Notes under the pieces: model-generated | Databases searched by the model: none | What the model was told of the DNA's origin: nothing | Seen by the model: only the letters and a program-made list of their open reading frames with translations | Assembly: GCF_021353235.1 (NCBI RefSeq) | Contig: NZ_JAJTWT010000016.1 | Span: 27,247-91,246, forward strand | Reading direction: 5' to 3' | DNA length: 64,000 bases | Source: Pelomonas caseinilytica | GTDB taxonomy: Bacteria > Pseudomonadota > Gammaproteobacteria > Burkholderiales > Burkholderiaceae_C | In this document: piece after piece, positions 1 through 8,868 of the stretch | Position numbering within the stretch: the stretch's first letter is position 1 | How the letters are laid out: the number at the start of each line of letters is the position of its first letter | Made by a program: the position numbers and the translations under genes

Positions 1-1
1 G

Positions 2-1513
2 GCCCTGGCCGCCATCGCCTCGGTGTCCGAGATGGCCATCGCCTCCCGCACGGCCTCCGACGCGCACGCCAACCGCCTGGACGCCCGCAGCGGCGAGCTG
101 CAGCCGGCGGCCCGCGCCCGCGGCACCAGCGTGGAGGTGCGTGAGCTCTTCTTCGCCACGCCGGCCCGCCGCAAGTTCCTCAAGACCGACGCGACCGAAC
201 TCGCCCATTGCGTGGAGGCCGTGCGCCGCCACGCCCTGGCCCGGCCGGACGTGGGCTTCGCCATCTGGCACGAGGGCAAGCTCGTCGACCAGTGGCGCCC
301 GGCCACGCCCGAGCAGCGCATCGCCGACGTGCTGGGCGAGGACTTCATCGCCGACAGCCGCGCCTTCTCGCACAGCGCCGGGCCGCTGGCCCTGACCGGC
401 CGCGCCGGCCTGCCCGAGGCCGCCCGTTCGCGGGCCGACCAGCAATACGTCTGGGTCAACGGCCGCTACGTTCGCGACAAGCTCATCGCCCACGCCATCC
501 GCTCCGCCTACGAGGACGTGCTGCACGGCCAGCGCCAGCCGAGCTATGTGCTCTTCATCGAGATCGCGCCGGAGCTGGTGGACGTGAACGTGCACCCCAC
601 CAAGATCGAGGTGCGCTTCCGCGACGGCCGCGCCATCCACCAGAGCGTGCGACGCGCCTTCATCGACGCGCTCGCCGCGTCGCGCAGCGCCGAGGCCGAA
701 GGCGTCGATTCGGCCATGGCGCCGCTGTCCTTCGCGCCGACGACGCCGGCCACGCTCTACGTCGCCGAGCCGCGGCCGGCCTACGTGGCACCCGTGCCGC
801 CAACGGCGGAGCAGGTGCGGCTGTCCCTCGTCCAGCACGAGACGCTGTGGGAGCCCACCCGGGCCGCCACGCCCGCCCCGGCCGCATCGTCGGCGCCGCC
901 CTCGGTCACCCTCAAGCTGCCCGACGAGGACTGGCCCCTGGGCCGGGCCATCGCGCAGATCCAGGGCGTCTACATCCTGGCCGAGAACCGCCAGGGCCTG
1001 GTCATCGTCGACATGCACGCCGCCCACGAGCGCGTCGTCTACGAGCGCCTGAAGGCCAGGCTGGGCGCCACGCAGATCGAGAGCCAGCCGCTGCTGATCC
1101 CGGTCAGCTTCGCCGCCACGGCCGAGGAGGTGGCCGCCGCCGAGCAGCACGCCGAGACGCTCGCCAGGCTGGGCCTGGACGTAGCGCCCTTGTCCAGCCG
1201 CACCCTGGCCGTGCGCTCGCGCCCGGCGCTGCTGGCCGCGAGCGACCTGGTCGCGCTGACCCGCGAGCTGCTGGCCGAGATGGCCCAGTTCGACGCCAGT
1301 TCCGTGCTCGAACGCGCCCAGCACGAGATCCTCGCCACCATGGCCTGCCATGGCGCGGTGCGCGCCAACCGCCAGCTCACGCTGGAGGAGATGAACGCCC
1401 TGCTGCGCGACATGGAAGCCACCGAACGCGCCGACCAATGCAACCACGGCCGCCCCACCTGGCGCCAGCTCGACATGCGTGAGCTGGACGCCCTTTTCCT
1501 CCGCGGACGCTGA
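2..1513 (+). CDS. mutL: DNA mismatch repair protein MutL, 5'-truncated by the window edge
   Basis: MutL links MutS mismatch recognition to strand incision and helicase loading. The frame is open from base 2, so the gene starts outside the window. The visible 503 residues begin in the N-terminal ATPase domain at an AAIASVSEM stretch that belongs to the GHKL ATP lid; roughly the first 100 residues are missing. The transducer domain follows (VNVHPTKIEVRF near residue 195), then an Ala/Pro-rich linker, then the C-terminal dimerisation/endonuclease domain. That domain has the metal-binding DMHAAHE variant of the DQHA(X)2E motif with the further E of the family, and ends in CNHGRPTW. These residues suggest a MutL with endonuclease activity, unlike the E. 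coli protein. It stops about 130 bases before the next gene, leaving room for an inverted repeat. Confidence 0.96.
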   Translation, partial: ALAAIASVSEMAIASRTASDAHANRLDARSGELQPAARARGTSVEVRELFFATPARRKFLKTDATELAHCVEAVRRHALARPDVGFAIWHEGKLVDQWRPATPEQRIADVLGEDFIADSRAFSHSAGPLALTGRAGLPEAARSRADQQYVWVNGRYVRDKLIAHAIRSAYEDVLHGQRQPSYVLFIEIAPELVDVNVHPTKIEVRFRDGRAIHQSVRRAFIDALAASRSAEAEGVDSAMAPLSFAPTTPATLYVAEPRPAYVAPVPPTAEQVRLSLVQHETLWEPTRAATPAPAASSAPPSVTLKLPDEDWPLGRAIAQIQGVYILAENRQGLVIVDMHAAHERVVYERLKARLGATQIESQPLLIPVSFAATAEEVAAAEQHAETLARLGLDVAPLSSRTLAVRSRPALLAASDLVALTRELLAEMAQFDASSVLERAQHEILATMACHGAVRANRQLTLEEMNALLRDMEATERADQCNHGRPTWRQLDMRELDALFLRGR

Positions 1514-1530
1514 ATTGAGATTCAAACAAA

Positions 1531-1598
1531 GCCACAGAGGCACAGAGGCACAGAGGCCGCGGATTGACGCCCTCTCTGTGTCTCTGTGCCTCTGTGGC
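1531..1598. repeat. CACAGAG-type inverted repeat, copy 1
   Basis: A tandem run of CACAGAGG units on the left (1531-1557) is the reverse complement of a TCTGTG run on the right (1572-1598), with about 24 of 27 positions pairing and a 14-nt loop. It fills the gap between mutL and the pseudouridine synthase and could fold as a long stem-loop, possibly ending mutL transcription, although no T-run follows. A second copy lies after the next gene. Confidence 0.85.
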
Positions 1599-1644
1599 TG
1601 TGTTCAATCGACCCGAGCCCGCAACGGCAAGATCGACGACTGAC

Positions 1645-2844
1645 ATGGCCACGCTCACCCTCAAGAACAAGAAACCCGCCGCCAAGACCCGCACCGCGGA
1701 GGGCGAGAAACGCGCCCCGGTGCGTGGCAAGGGCGTCTCCAAACCGCGCCCGACGCTGGCCCAGGCGCAGGCCGAGCGGGCCGAGCGCGAAGAGCAGTTC
1801 CTGCAAAGCCAGCAACGGCGCGAGCGCCCCGCGCCCCTGCGCGAAGAGCACCCGGCCCGACCCAAGGCCGGCGCCTTCAAGCCCGAACGGCCGCCGGCAG
1901 GCCACCCGCCGCGTGGCGATGCGCCACCGCGAGGCCCACGCGCCCGCCCCGACGAGCGGCCCGCACCGGGCCGCCCGCCGCGCGTCGACCAGCGCCGCGT
2001 GGCCAACCGCGGCCCGGGCCTGGAGCCGCCCCAACGCCCGCAGCAGCGCCTGAACCCGGCGCGCCAGGTCGACGCCGAGGACGGTGACCGCCTGTCCAAG
2101 CGCATGAGCGAGCTGAAGATGGCCTCGCGCCGCGAGGCCGACGAGTGGATTGCCGCCGGCTGGGTCCGCGTCAACGGCAAGGTCGCCGTGCTGGGCCAGC
2201 GTGTCGTCGGCGACGTGCAGATCGACATCGACCCCGCCGCGCGCCAGGCCCAGGCCCAACTCGTGACCGTGCTGTTGCACAAGCCGATCGGTTATGTCTC
2301 CGGCCAGGCCGAGGACGGCTACGAGCCCGCCGTCGTGCTCTTCCAGCCCGAGAACCGCTGGAAGGACGACCCCTCCGGCATCAAGCCCCATCCCAACCAC
2401 CACCGCCACCTCGCCCCCGCGGGCCGGCTGGACATCGACTCCACCGGACTGCTCGTGCTGACCCAGGACGGCCGCATCGCCAAGGCCCTGATCGGCGACG
2501 ACTCGCTGATCGAGAAGGAGTACCTCGTGCGGGTGGAATTCGTCGGCCACGCGGTGCCGGAGGGCACCCTGCCCAATGCGGCCCTCGCACCGGAGAAGCT
2601 CGCCCTGCTCAACCACGGCCTGGAACTCGACGGCGAGCCGCTCAAGCCCGCCAAGGTGAGCTGGCAGAACGAGCAGCAGCTCCGCTTCGTGCTGCGCGAG
2701 GGCAAGAAGCGCCAGATCCGCCGCATGTGCGAGCTGGTCGGCCTCAAGGTCGTGGGCCTCAAGCGCGTGCGCATCGGCCGCATCCCGCTCGGCCACCTGC
2801 CCGTCGGACAGTGGCGTTATCTGGCGCCGTGGGAACGGTTCTGA
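1645..2844 (+). CDS. RluF-like 23S rRNA pseudouridine synthase (RsuA/RluB/E/F family) with a long basic N-terminal extension
   Basis: Isomerises uridine to pseudouridine in rRNA. The 399-residue protein has an Arg/Pro/Lys-rich, probably disordered extension (about residues 1-140). An S4 RNA-binding domain follows ([12 protein letters not shown] near 155), then the synthase domain with the catalytic signature [17 protein letters not shown], whose Asp after GRL is the nucleophile, and the family motif [11 protein letters not shown] near the C-terminus. The MCELVGLKV and LPVGQW endings resemble RluF more than RsuA, but the target uridine is inferred. The ATG at 1645 starts the basic tail; the frame is open further upstream but that part translates the inverted repeat and was excluded. 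A second inverted repeat lies just downstream. Confidence 0.85.
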   Translation: MATLTLKNKKPAAKTRTAEGEKRAPVRGKGVSKPRPTLAQAQAERAEREEQFLQSQQRRERPAPLREEHPARPKAGAFKPERPPAGHPPRGDAPPRGPRARPDERPAPGRPPRVDQRRVANRGPGLEPPQRPQQRLNPARQVDAEDGDRLSKRMSELKMASRREADEWIAAGWVRVNGKVAVLGQRVVGDVQIDIDPAARQAQAQLVTVLLHKPIGYVSGQAEDGYEPAVVLFQPENRWKDDPSGIKPHPNHHRHLAPAGRLDIDSTGLLVLTQDGRIAKALIGDDSLIEKEYLVRVEFVGHAVPEGTLPNAALAPEKLALLNHGLELDGEPLKPAKVSWQNEQQLRFVLREGKKRQIRRMCELVGLKVVGLKRVRIGRIPLGHLPVGQWRYLAPWERF

Positions 2845-2863
2845 CCGCGGTCCCGGGAAAACC

Positions 2864-2947
2864 GGCCACTGAGACACAGAGACACAGAGAAATCGGGGAA
2901 TAGACGCGTGCAACCGAGCTTCTCTGTGCCTCTGTGTCTCTGTGGCC
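2864..2947. repeat. CACAGAG-type inverted repeat, copy 2
   Basis: Left arm 2864-2891 and right arm 2920-2947 pair at about 26 of 28 positions around a 28-nt loop. The arms are built from the same ACACAGAG units as the copy at 1531-1598, and the pair brackets the pseudouridine synthase gene. It ends about 20 bases before miaA, so it occupies the miaA leader. Confidence 0.85.
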
Positions 2948-2966
2948 GTGTTCGGCTGTTTTCGGC

Positions 2967-3893
2967 ATGATGGCGCGCCCCCCCATCTGCCTGGCCGGTC
3001 CCACCGGTTGCGGCAAAACCGCGGCAGCCCTGGCCATTGCCGAGGTGCTGCCCGTCGAGATCATCAGCGTCGACTCGGCCCTGGTCTACCGCGGCATGGA
3101 CATCGGCACCGCCAAGCCGAGCGCCGCCGAGCGGGCCGCCGTGCCCCACCACCTGATCGACATCCTCGACCCGACCGGCAGCTACTCGGCCGCCGAGTTC
3201 GTGCGCGACGCCAGGCGCCTGGCCGGCGAGATCGCCGCACGCGGCCGGCTGCCGCTGCTGGTGGGCGGCACCATGCTGTATTTCAAGGCGTTGTTCGACG
3301 GCCTGTCTGCCCTGCCCCAGGCCGATGCCGAGCTGCGTGCGCAGATCGACGCCGAGGCCGCGGAGCTCGGCTGGCCGGCCCTGCATGCCGAGCTGGCGCG
3401 CCTGGACCCACCCACGGCCGAACGCCTGGCGCCCAATGACAGCCAGCGCATCCAGCGGGCCCTCGAGGTCATCCGCCTCACTGGCCAGCCGCTGAGCGCC
3501 CTGCACGCCGCCTCGCGCGACGAGGGGGTCGACTGGCCGCTCTTCTCGCTGGAGCCCGCCGACCGCGGCTGGCTACACGAGCGACTGGCGCAGCGCTTCG
3601 ACGCCATGCTGGCTGCGGGCCTGGTCGAAGAAGTCCGGGCCTTGCGGGCGCGCGGCGACCTCAGCCTCGCGCTGCCGTCCATGCGCTGCGTGGGCTATCG
3701 CCAGGTCTGGGAGGCGCTGGATGCCGACGACTTCACCACGCTGCGCGAGCGCGGCATCGCCGCGACGCGCCAGCTCGCCAAGCGCCAGGTCACCTGGCTG
3801 CGCAGCATGCCGCGCCGACGCGTCATCGCCTGCGACGGCCCGCAGCCGGTGCCCGAGCTGCTGGCCGGGCTGCAAAGGTTGCTGAACGCATGA
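2967..3893 (+). CDS. miaA: tRNA dimethylallyltransferase MiaA
   Basis: Transfers a dimethylallyl group to N6 of A37 in tRNAs that read UNN codons. The 308-residue product has the P-loop GPTGCGKT near residue 10, the [16 protein letters not shown] substrate-binding segment, HHLIDILDP, and [14 protein letters not shown], all in MiaA order. Two adjacent ATGs (2967 and 2970) are possible starts; longer frames begin inside the inverted repeat and are unlikely. It overlaps the next gene by four bases (ATGA), so the ABC ATPase is probably co-translated with it. Length matches the family. Confidence 0.96.
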   Translation: MMARPPICLAGPTGCGKTAAALAIAEVLPVEIISVDSALVYRGMDIGTAKPSAAERAAVPHHLIDILDPTGSYSAAEFVRDARRLAGEIAARGRLPLLVGGTMLYFKALFDGLSALPQADAELRAQIDAEAAELGWPALHAELARLDPPTAERLAPNDSQRIQRALEVIRLTGQPLSALHAASRDEGVDWPLFSLEPADRGWLHERLAQRFDAMLAAGLVEEVRALRARGDLSLALPSMRCVGYRQVWEALDADDFTTLRERGIAATRQLAKRQVTWLRSMPRRRVIACDGPQPVPELLAGLQRLLNA

Positions 3894-4543
3894 CGGTGCT
3901 GTCCGCCCGAGGGCTGGCCAAGAGCTATGCCGACACGCCGGTCTTCGCCGGCATCGACCTGGACCTGCAGGCCGGCGAGATCGTCGCCTTGCTGGGCGAG
4001 TCGGGCAGCGGCAAGTCGACGCTGCTGAACTGCCTGGCCGGGCTGGACGAGGCCGATGCCGGGGCCATCACGCTGGCGGGGCAGGACCTGCGCGGTCTCG
4101 ACGACGAGGGCCGCTCCGCGCTGCGGCGCCGTTCGCTGGGCTTCATCTTCCAGGCCTTCCACCTGCTGCCCCACCTGAGCGTCGCCGACAACGTGGCCCT
4201 GCCCTTGCGGTTGCTCGGACAGCGCGACGACGGCCGGGTCGCGGCCATGCTCGAGGCGGTCAACCTCGCCGCACTGTCGGCACGGATGCCGCGGCAGCTC
4301 TCGGGCGGCCAGTTGCAGCGCGTGGCGATCGCCCGGGCGCTGGTGCACCGGCCCGTGCTGGTGCTGGCCGACGAGCCGACCGGCAACCTCGACGCCCGGC
4401 ATGCGGCCGAGGTGCTGGAGCTGCTGAGGCGGTGCACGCACGAGGCGGGGGCGGCGTGCCTGCTGGTGACGCATTCGGAGGTGGCGGCGCAGGCGGCGGA
4501 TCGGCGGCTGCGGCTGGATGCGCGCGGGTTGCACGTCGCATGA
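3890..4543 (+). CDS. ABC transporter ATP-binding protein, LolD/MacB/AttE type
   Basis: A 217-residue ATPase with Walker [10 protein letters not shown] (near residue 36), Q-loop in [11 protein letters not shown], signature LSGGQLQR and Walker [14 protein letters not shown]. This sequence class powers MacB/LolCDE-type machines that use FtsX-like permeases, working at the inner membrane on lipidic or envelope substrates. Its natural partners are the permease at 5235 and the AttH-like protein at 7781, although a 690-bp repeat-filled gap separates them. Its start overlaps the end of miaA. The substrate is unknown. Confidence 0.9.
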   Translation: MTVLSARGLAKSYADTPVFAGIDLDLQAGEIVALLGESGSGKSTLLNCLAGLDEADAGAITLAGQDLRGLDDEGRSALRRRSLGFIFQAFHLLPHLSVADNVALPLRLLGQRDDGRVAAMLEAVNLAALSARMPRQLSGGQLQRVAIARALVHRPVLVLADEPTGNLDARHAAEVLELLRRCTHEAGAACLLVTHSEVAAQAADRRLRLDARGLHVA

Positions 4544-4596
4544 CGGTGGGGAGGTGTTGCTTGCTTTTGCGTGCGGCGCCTTGGTGGCCAGGCCCA

Positions 4597-5158
4597 TGCC
4601 GGGAATTCGCCCCGGCGGGCGACCTACTTTCTTGGGCGCCCAAGAAAGTAGGCAAAGAAACCGCCCCCGAACCGCCCGCCCCGCCGCTGCGCGGCGGGGT
4701 TCCCTGCGCTGCTCAGGCCTTGAGGGCCCGCGCAAAACTCGCTTCGCTACGCTCCGCTCAAACAGTTGCGCGGAGTCAGTTGTTGAAGCGAGCTTCGCTC
4801 GCGCCCTCAAGGCCTTGCGCTGCTCGGCGGGCTCAAAGGGGGAGTGAAGGAACAGCCGGCGCCAGCCGGCTGGCGCGTTTGGCTGTTGGCTGTTTCGGCT
4901 GTTTGGGGCCTCCCCTTCTAAACCGCCGAGAAGCGCAGAAGCCCGAGGCGCGCGCGCAGCGCGCTTCAACAACTGACTCAGCGCCACTGTCTGACCGTAG
5001 CGAACGCAGTGAGCGAAGGGAGTTTGGCGCTGGCCTCGGGCTTCGAGCATCGCAGGGCACCCACCCGCATCGCGGGTGGGCGGTTTTGCAGGGGCCGCTC
5101 TTTGCCTACTTTCTGGCGGGCCAGAAAGTAGGTCGCCCGCCGGGGCGAACTCCCGGCA
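4597..5158. repeat. 562-bp non-coding module of nested inverted repeats
   Basis: The gap 4544-5234 holds no credible gene but is highly structured. The outermost 26 bases (4597-4622 and 5133-5158) are inverted copies with one mismatch. Just inside each is a hairpin sharing CCTACTTTCT: a perfect 30-bp palindrome at 4623-4652 and a 12-bp stem with a 4-nt loop at 5105-5132. Further perfect pairs are 4715-4727 with 4803-4815 (13 bp), 4773-4790 with 4962-4979 (18 bp), 4938-4949 with 5033-5044 (12 bp) and a small GC hairpin at 4681-4697. The frames open across it look non-protein. It may be a non-autonomous mobile element or a family of intergenic repeats; it could also act as terminator or RNA structure between the ATPase and its permease. 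Confidence 0.88.
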
Positions 5159-5234
5159 CGGTGCTCCGAGTCGAAAGGCTTTCAGCAAAAGCGACCCACC
5201 AGCCGCGCCAGCAAAGCACACGCGCCCTCGTCTC

Positions 5235-7781
5235 ATGACCCTCTGGCGCCACTTCACCTGGCCCGCCTGGCGCGACCACCCCGGCCGCGTGCTGCTGGCC
5301 ATCCTCGCCGTGACCCTGGGTGTGGCCCTCGCCTTCGGCGTGCACCTCCTCAACGGCGCCGCCCTGGCCGAATTCGCGCGCGCCGCCCGCGGCGTCAACG
5401 GCCAGCCCGACCTGGTGCTGCGCGCCCGCTCCGGCCCGCTCACCGATGCCGACCTCGTCGAGCTGCTGGAGCGCCCCGCCGTGGCAGCCGCCAACCCGGT
5501 GCTCGAGGCCGTGGCCCTGTGGCCCGGCCAGGCCGGGCCCGATGGCCGGGCCCTGTCCATCCGCCTCGTCGGGCTGGACCCCCTCGCCCTGCTCGCCTCG
5601 GCCGCAGGCGCCCGGCCGCTGGCCCCCGAACTCGTGCCGCAGGTGGAAGGCGGCACCGCCGAGGCCCTGGCCGCCCGAACCGTGCATCTCAACGGCGCCG
5701 CGCGCGCCCGCCTGCCCGCGGGCGCCACCACGCTCAGGCTGCGCCTGCCACAGCCCGGCAGCGGCGCCCCGCGCGACGTGGAGCTGCAGGTCGGCGGGCG
5801 CATCGCCGCCGGCAGCACGCCGCTGGGCGTGCTCGACATCGCCGATGCCCAGCTCCTGTTCGGCCGCCTCGGCAGCCTGGACCGCATCGACATCCAGCTC
5901 GCGCCCGGCATCGACGCCGCCGCCTTCACCGCCAGCCTGCCACCGCGCTGGCGCGCCGAGCCTCCCGCCGACGAGGGGGCCCGGCTGTCCGACCTGACCC
6001 GGGCCTATCGCGTCAACCTCGGCCTGCTCGCGCTGATGGCGCTCTTCACCGGCAGCTTCCTGGTCTACGCCGTGCTGTCGCTGGCCACCGCCCAGCGCCT
6101 GCCGCAGTGGGCGCTGGTGGGCGTGCTGGGGGTGTCGGCACGCATGCGCTGGCGGCTCATCCTCATCGAAGGCCTGGTGATCGGCAGCCTGGGCACCGTG
6201 CTCGGCCTGGCCCTCGGCGTGGGCCTGGCGGCGGGTGCGTTGAAGCTGCTGGGCAGCGACCTCGGCCTGCACGCGGCCGGCGGCTCGTCGGCCGACCTGC
6301 TCTTCGCCCAACCGCTGCTGATGCCTGCCGTGGTCTACGCCGGGCTGGGCCTGGCCGCGGCGCTGGTGGCCTCGCTGGCCCCGGCGCTGACCGTGCGGCG
6401 CATCGCTCCGGCCCTGGTGCTCAAGGGCCTGGGACTGCCTGCGGGGCGTACCCTGCCTGCCTGGGCCGGCCTGGGCCTGCTGGCTCTCGGCGCGGCGCTG
6501 GCGTGGGTGCCGCCGCTGTGGGGCGACACGCCGGTGGCCGCCTACCTGGCCATGCTCTGCCTGCTGGCGGGCGGGCTGGCCCTGGTGCCGGCCCTTGTGC
6601 GCGGCATGACGGCCCTGCTGGAGAGACTGCCGGCCGGCCCGCTGCTGCTGCTGGCCCGCGAGCGCAGCCGCGACCAGGCCACCGAGGCACGGCGCTCGCT
6701 GGCCGGCGTGCTCGTCGCCCTGGCGCTGGCGGTGGCGATGACGGTCATGATCGGCAGCTTCCGCGAGTCGCTGACGCGCTGGCTGGACCAGGCCCTGCCG
6801 GCCGACCTCTACGTGCGCGCCGCCCTGCGCGGGGCGGACGGCCTGCCGGCGCCACTGCAGCCGGCCGTGCTCGACGCCCTGGGCCGCCTGCCCGAGATCG
6901 CCCGCAGCGCGCCACAGCGCACCGCTCGCCTGCGGCTGCGCCCCGAGGCCGAGCCGGTGGCGCTGACGGCACGTCAGCTGGACACCGGCGGCCTGCCCTT
7001 GGTGGAACGCTGGACGGGCGCCGCAGCGGCGGACACCCTGGCCGTGTGGGTGAACGAAGCGGCCCGCGACCGCGATGGACTGGTACCGGGACGCGTGTTT
7101 ACCGCCGAGCTGGTGGACGGAGACCGCCGGCTGCGCCTGCAGGTGCGCGGCGTCTGGCGCGACTACTCGCGCCAGAGCAGCGCCCTGTGGATGGACCTGG
7201 CCGACTACCGCCGTGCCAGCGGCGACACCGGCACCAGCGAGCTGGCGCTGTGGCTGGCGCCGGGCCGCAGCCTGGACGCCGCACGGGCCGCCGTGCGCCG
7301 CGTGGCCGGCGACGACGTGGAAATGGCCGCCGCGGGCGAGCTGCGCACCTTGTCGCTGCAGATCTTCGACCGCAGCTTCGCCATCACCGTCTGGCTGCAG
7401 GCCGTGGCCCTGGCGGTGGGCCTGTTCGGCGTGATCGCCAGCCAGTCGGCCCAGGCCCTCGCCCGGCGCCGCGAGTTCGGCCTGCTGCGCCACCTCGGCC
7501 TGTCGCGGCGCGAGCTGCTGCGCCTGCTCGGGCTGGAGGCCGGCCTGCAGGCCGGCGCGGGCGCCCTGGCCGGGCTGGCCCTGGGCCTGGGCCTGAGCCT
7601 GGTGCTGGTCTATGTCGTCAACCCGCAGAGCTTTCACTGGACCATGGACCTGCACCTGCCGCTGGCGCGGTTGGCCGCCCTGGTGGGCCTGGCCTTCGCC
7701 GCGGCGGTGGGCGCTTCGCTGCTGGCCGGCCGCCGCGCCCTCGGCCCCGACGCCGTGCGCGCCGTGAGGGAGGACGCCTGA
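5235..7781 (+). CDS. FtsX-like ABC transporter permease with two FtsX domains
   Basis: 848 residues. One TM helix near the N-terminus (VLLAILAVTLGVALAFGVHLL) is followed by a periplasmic domain. A first FtsX block of TM helices spans about residues 260-410, then further TM helices and a second extracytoplasmic domain, and a final FtsX block covers about residues 720-840. This double-FtsX layout is that of LolC/E-like and YbbP-like permeases, which couple an ATPase to periplasmic work rather than simple transport. The ATG at 5235 was chosen because the frame upstream only translates the inverted-repeat module. It overlaps the AttH-like gene by one base (TGATG). It pairs with the ATPase at 3890; the substrate is not evident. 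Confidence 0.9.
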   Translation: MTLWRHFTWPAWRDHPGRVLLAILAVTLGVALAFGVHLLNGAALAEFARAARGVNGQPDLVLRARSGPLTDADLVELLERPAVAAANPVLEAVALWPGQAGPDGRALSIRLVGLDPLALLASAAGARPLAPELVPQVEGGTAEALAARTVHLNGAARARLPAGATTLRLRLPQPGSGAPRDVELQVGGRIAAGSTPLGVLDIADAQLLFGRLGSLDRIDIQLAPGIDAAAFTASLPPRWRAEPPADEGARLSDLTRAYRVNLGLLALMALFTGSFLVYAVLSLATAQRLPQWALVGVLGVSARMRWRLILIEGLVIGSLGTVLGLALGVGLAAGALKLLGSDLGLHAAGGSSADLLFAQPLLMPAVVYAGLGLAAALVASLAPALTVRRIAPALVLKGLGLPAGRTLPAWAGLGLLALGAALAWVPPLWGDTPVAAYLAMLCLLAGGLALVPALVRGMTALLERLPAGPLLLLARERSRDQATEARRSLAGVLVALALAVAMTVMIGSFRESLTRWLDQALPADLYVRAALRGADGLPAPLQPAVLDALGRLPEIARSAPQRTARLRLRPEAEPVALTARQLDTGGLPLVERWTGAAAADTLAVWVNEAARDRDGLVPGRVFTAELVDGDRRLRLQVRGVWRDYSRQSSALWMDLADYRRASGDTGTSELALWLAPGRSLDAARAAVRRVAGDDVEMAAAGELRTLSLQIFDRSFAITVWLQAVALAVGLFGVIASQSAQALARRREFGLLRHLGLSRRELLRLLGLEAGLQAGAGALAGLALGLGLSLVLVYVVNPQSFHWTMDLHLPLARLAALVGLAFAAAVGASLLAGRRALGPDAVRAVREDA

Positions 7782-8851
7782 TGTCCGTGCGGCCCTTGCC
7801 ACTGCCGTTGCCCCGCCGCGCCCTGCTGCTGGCGGCCCTGCCCCTGCCCGTGCGGGCGGCGGCGACCGAGCTGCGCTTTCCGGCCGACTTCGGCGCCCAT
7901 CCCAGGCAGGCCATCGAGTGGTGGTACCTGACCGGGCTGCTGTCGGACCTGGATGGCGGGCCGCCGCGCTTCGGCTACCAGCTGACCTTCTTCCGCATCC
8001 CCGGCCCAGCCGCGGACGACCATCCCAGCGGCCTCGCGGCCCGGCAGCTGCTGCTGGGCCACGTCGCCTTGTCGGACCTCGGCGCCCGGCGCCAGCGCCA
8101 CGCGCAGCGGCTGATGCGGGGCCTGCCCGGCGCCGTTTACACCACCGTGGGCGACTGCCGGGTGAAGCTGCGCGACTGGCTCCTGCAGCGGCGCGGCACC
8201 AGCTACCGCGCCGCCTTCACCGGCCCGGGCTTCAGCCTCGACCTCGAAGTGCTCACACCCCTGCCGCCGCTGCTGCAGGGTGAGGCCGGCCTCTCGCGCA
8301 AGGGGCCGCAGCCCGAGCAGTTCAGCTTCTACTACTCCCGGCCCCAGTTGACCGGCGCGGCGACGCTGGAGGTCGACGGCCGCAAGCTCGCCCTCGGCGC
8401 CAAGGGCTGGCTGGACCATGAATGGAGCGACAACGTCCTCGGCGACGCCGTCGGCTGGGACTGGCTGGGCGTCAACCTCGACGACGGCCGGGCGCTGACC
8501 CTCTTCCAACTGCGCCATGCCGACGGCCGCCGCTCTTTCGCGGGCGGCAGCCTGCGCACGCCCGGCCAGCCCGACCGCAGCTTCGCGCCGCAGGAGGTGC
8601 AGATGACGCCCCTGCGCCACTGGACCAGCCCCGCCACCGGCGCCCGCTGGCCGGTCGAATGGCGGCTGCAAAGCCCCGCGGGCGAGATGCGCCTGGCCGC
8701 CTTCTTCGACGAACAGGAGATCGACGCCCGGCGCAGCAGCGGCCTGGTCTACTGGGAGGGCGCGGCCCGGCTGTTCGACACCTCGAACCGGCCGCTCGGC
8801 GCCGGCTACCTGGAATTGACCGGGTATGTCGGCAAGCTGCCGCTCCCGTAG
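7781..8851 (+). CDS. AttH/CrtC-family lipocalin-fold protein of the ABC system
   Basis: 356 residues with an N-terminal export signal ([17 protein letters not shown]) and the family hallmarks HPRQAIEWWYLTG near residue 40, GYQLTFFR, and GWLDHEWSDN with WDWLGVNLDDG near residues 215-235. The family (AttH, hydroxyneurosporene synthase/carotenoid 1,2-hydratase CrtC) forms two lipocalin-like barrels. Next to an FtsX-type ABC transporter it is usually annotated AttH, after the Agrobacterium attEFGH genes. No carotenoid genes are nearby, so a hydratase role is unlikely. It probably binds a lipidic molecule in the periplasm for the ABC machine (inference). Start overlaps the permease stop by one base. 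Confidence 0.85.
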   Translation: MSVRPLPLPLPRRALLLAALPLPVRAAATELRFPADFGAHPRQAIEWWYLTGLLSDLDGGPPRFGYQLTFFRIPGPAADDHPSGLAARQLLLGHVALSDLGARRQRHAQRLMRGLPGAVYTTVGDCRVKLRDWLLQRRGTSYRAAFTGPGFSLDLEVLTPLPPLLQGEAGLSRKGPQPEQFSFYYSRPQLTGAATLEVDGRKLALGAKGWLDHEWSDNVLGDAVGWDWLGVNLDDGRALTLFQLRHADGRRSFAGGSLRTPGQPDRSFAPQEVQMTPLRHWTSPATGARWPVEWRLQSPAGEMRLAAFFDEQEIDARRSSGLVYWEGAARLFDTSNRPLGAGYLELTGYVGKLPLP

Positions 8852-8868
8852 CCCACAATCGCCGGCCC

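Noticed and set aside
1522..2913. 463-codon minus-strand frame over the pseudouridine synthase
   Set aside because: Begins and ends in the CACAGAG repeats and translates their known false-protein signature.
4432..5238. Open frames across the 4.6-5.2 kb gap
   Set aside because: They translate the nested inverted repeats and have no protein character.
5106..7802. 898-codon open frame on the minus strand opposite the FtsX-like permease
   Set aside because: Composition is Gln/His/Gly/Ala-rich with no motif; the plus strand has a clear membrane protein. A GC-driven shadow.
7781..8851. AttH/CrtC-like protein as a carotenoid hydratase
   Set aside because: No carotenoid genes in the window and the gene overlaps an FtsX-type permease, so an ABC-linked AttH role is more likely.
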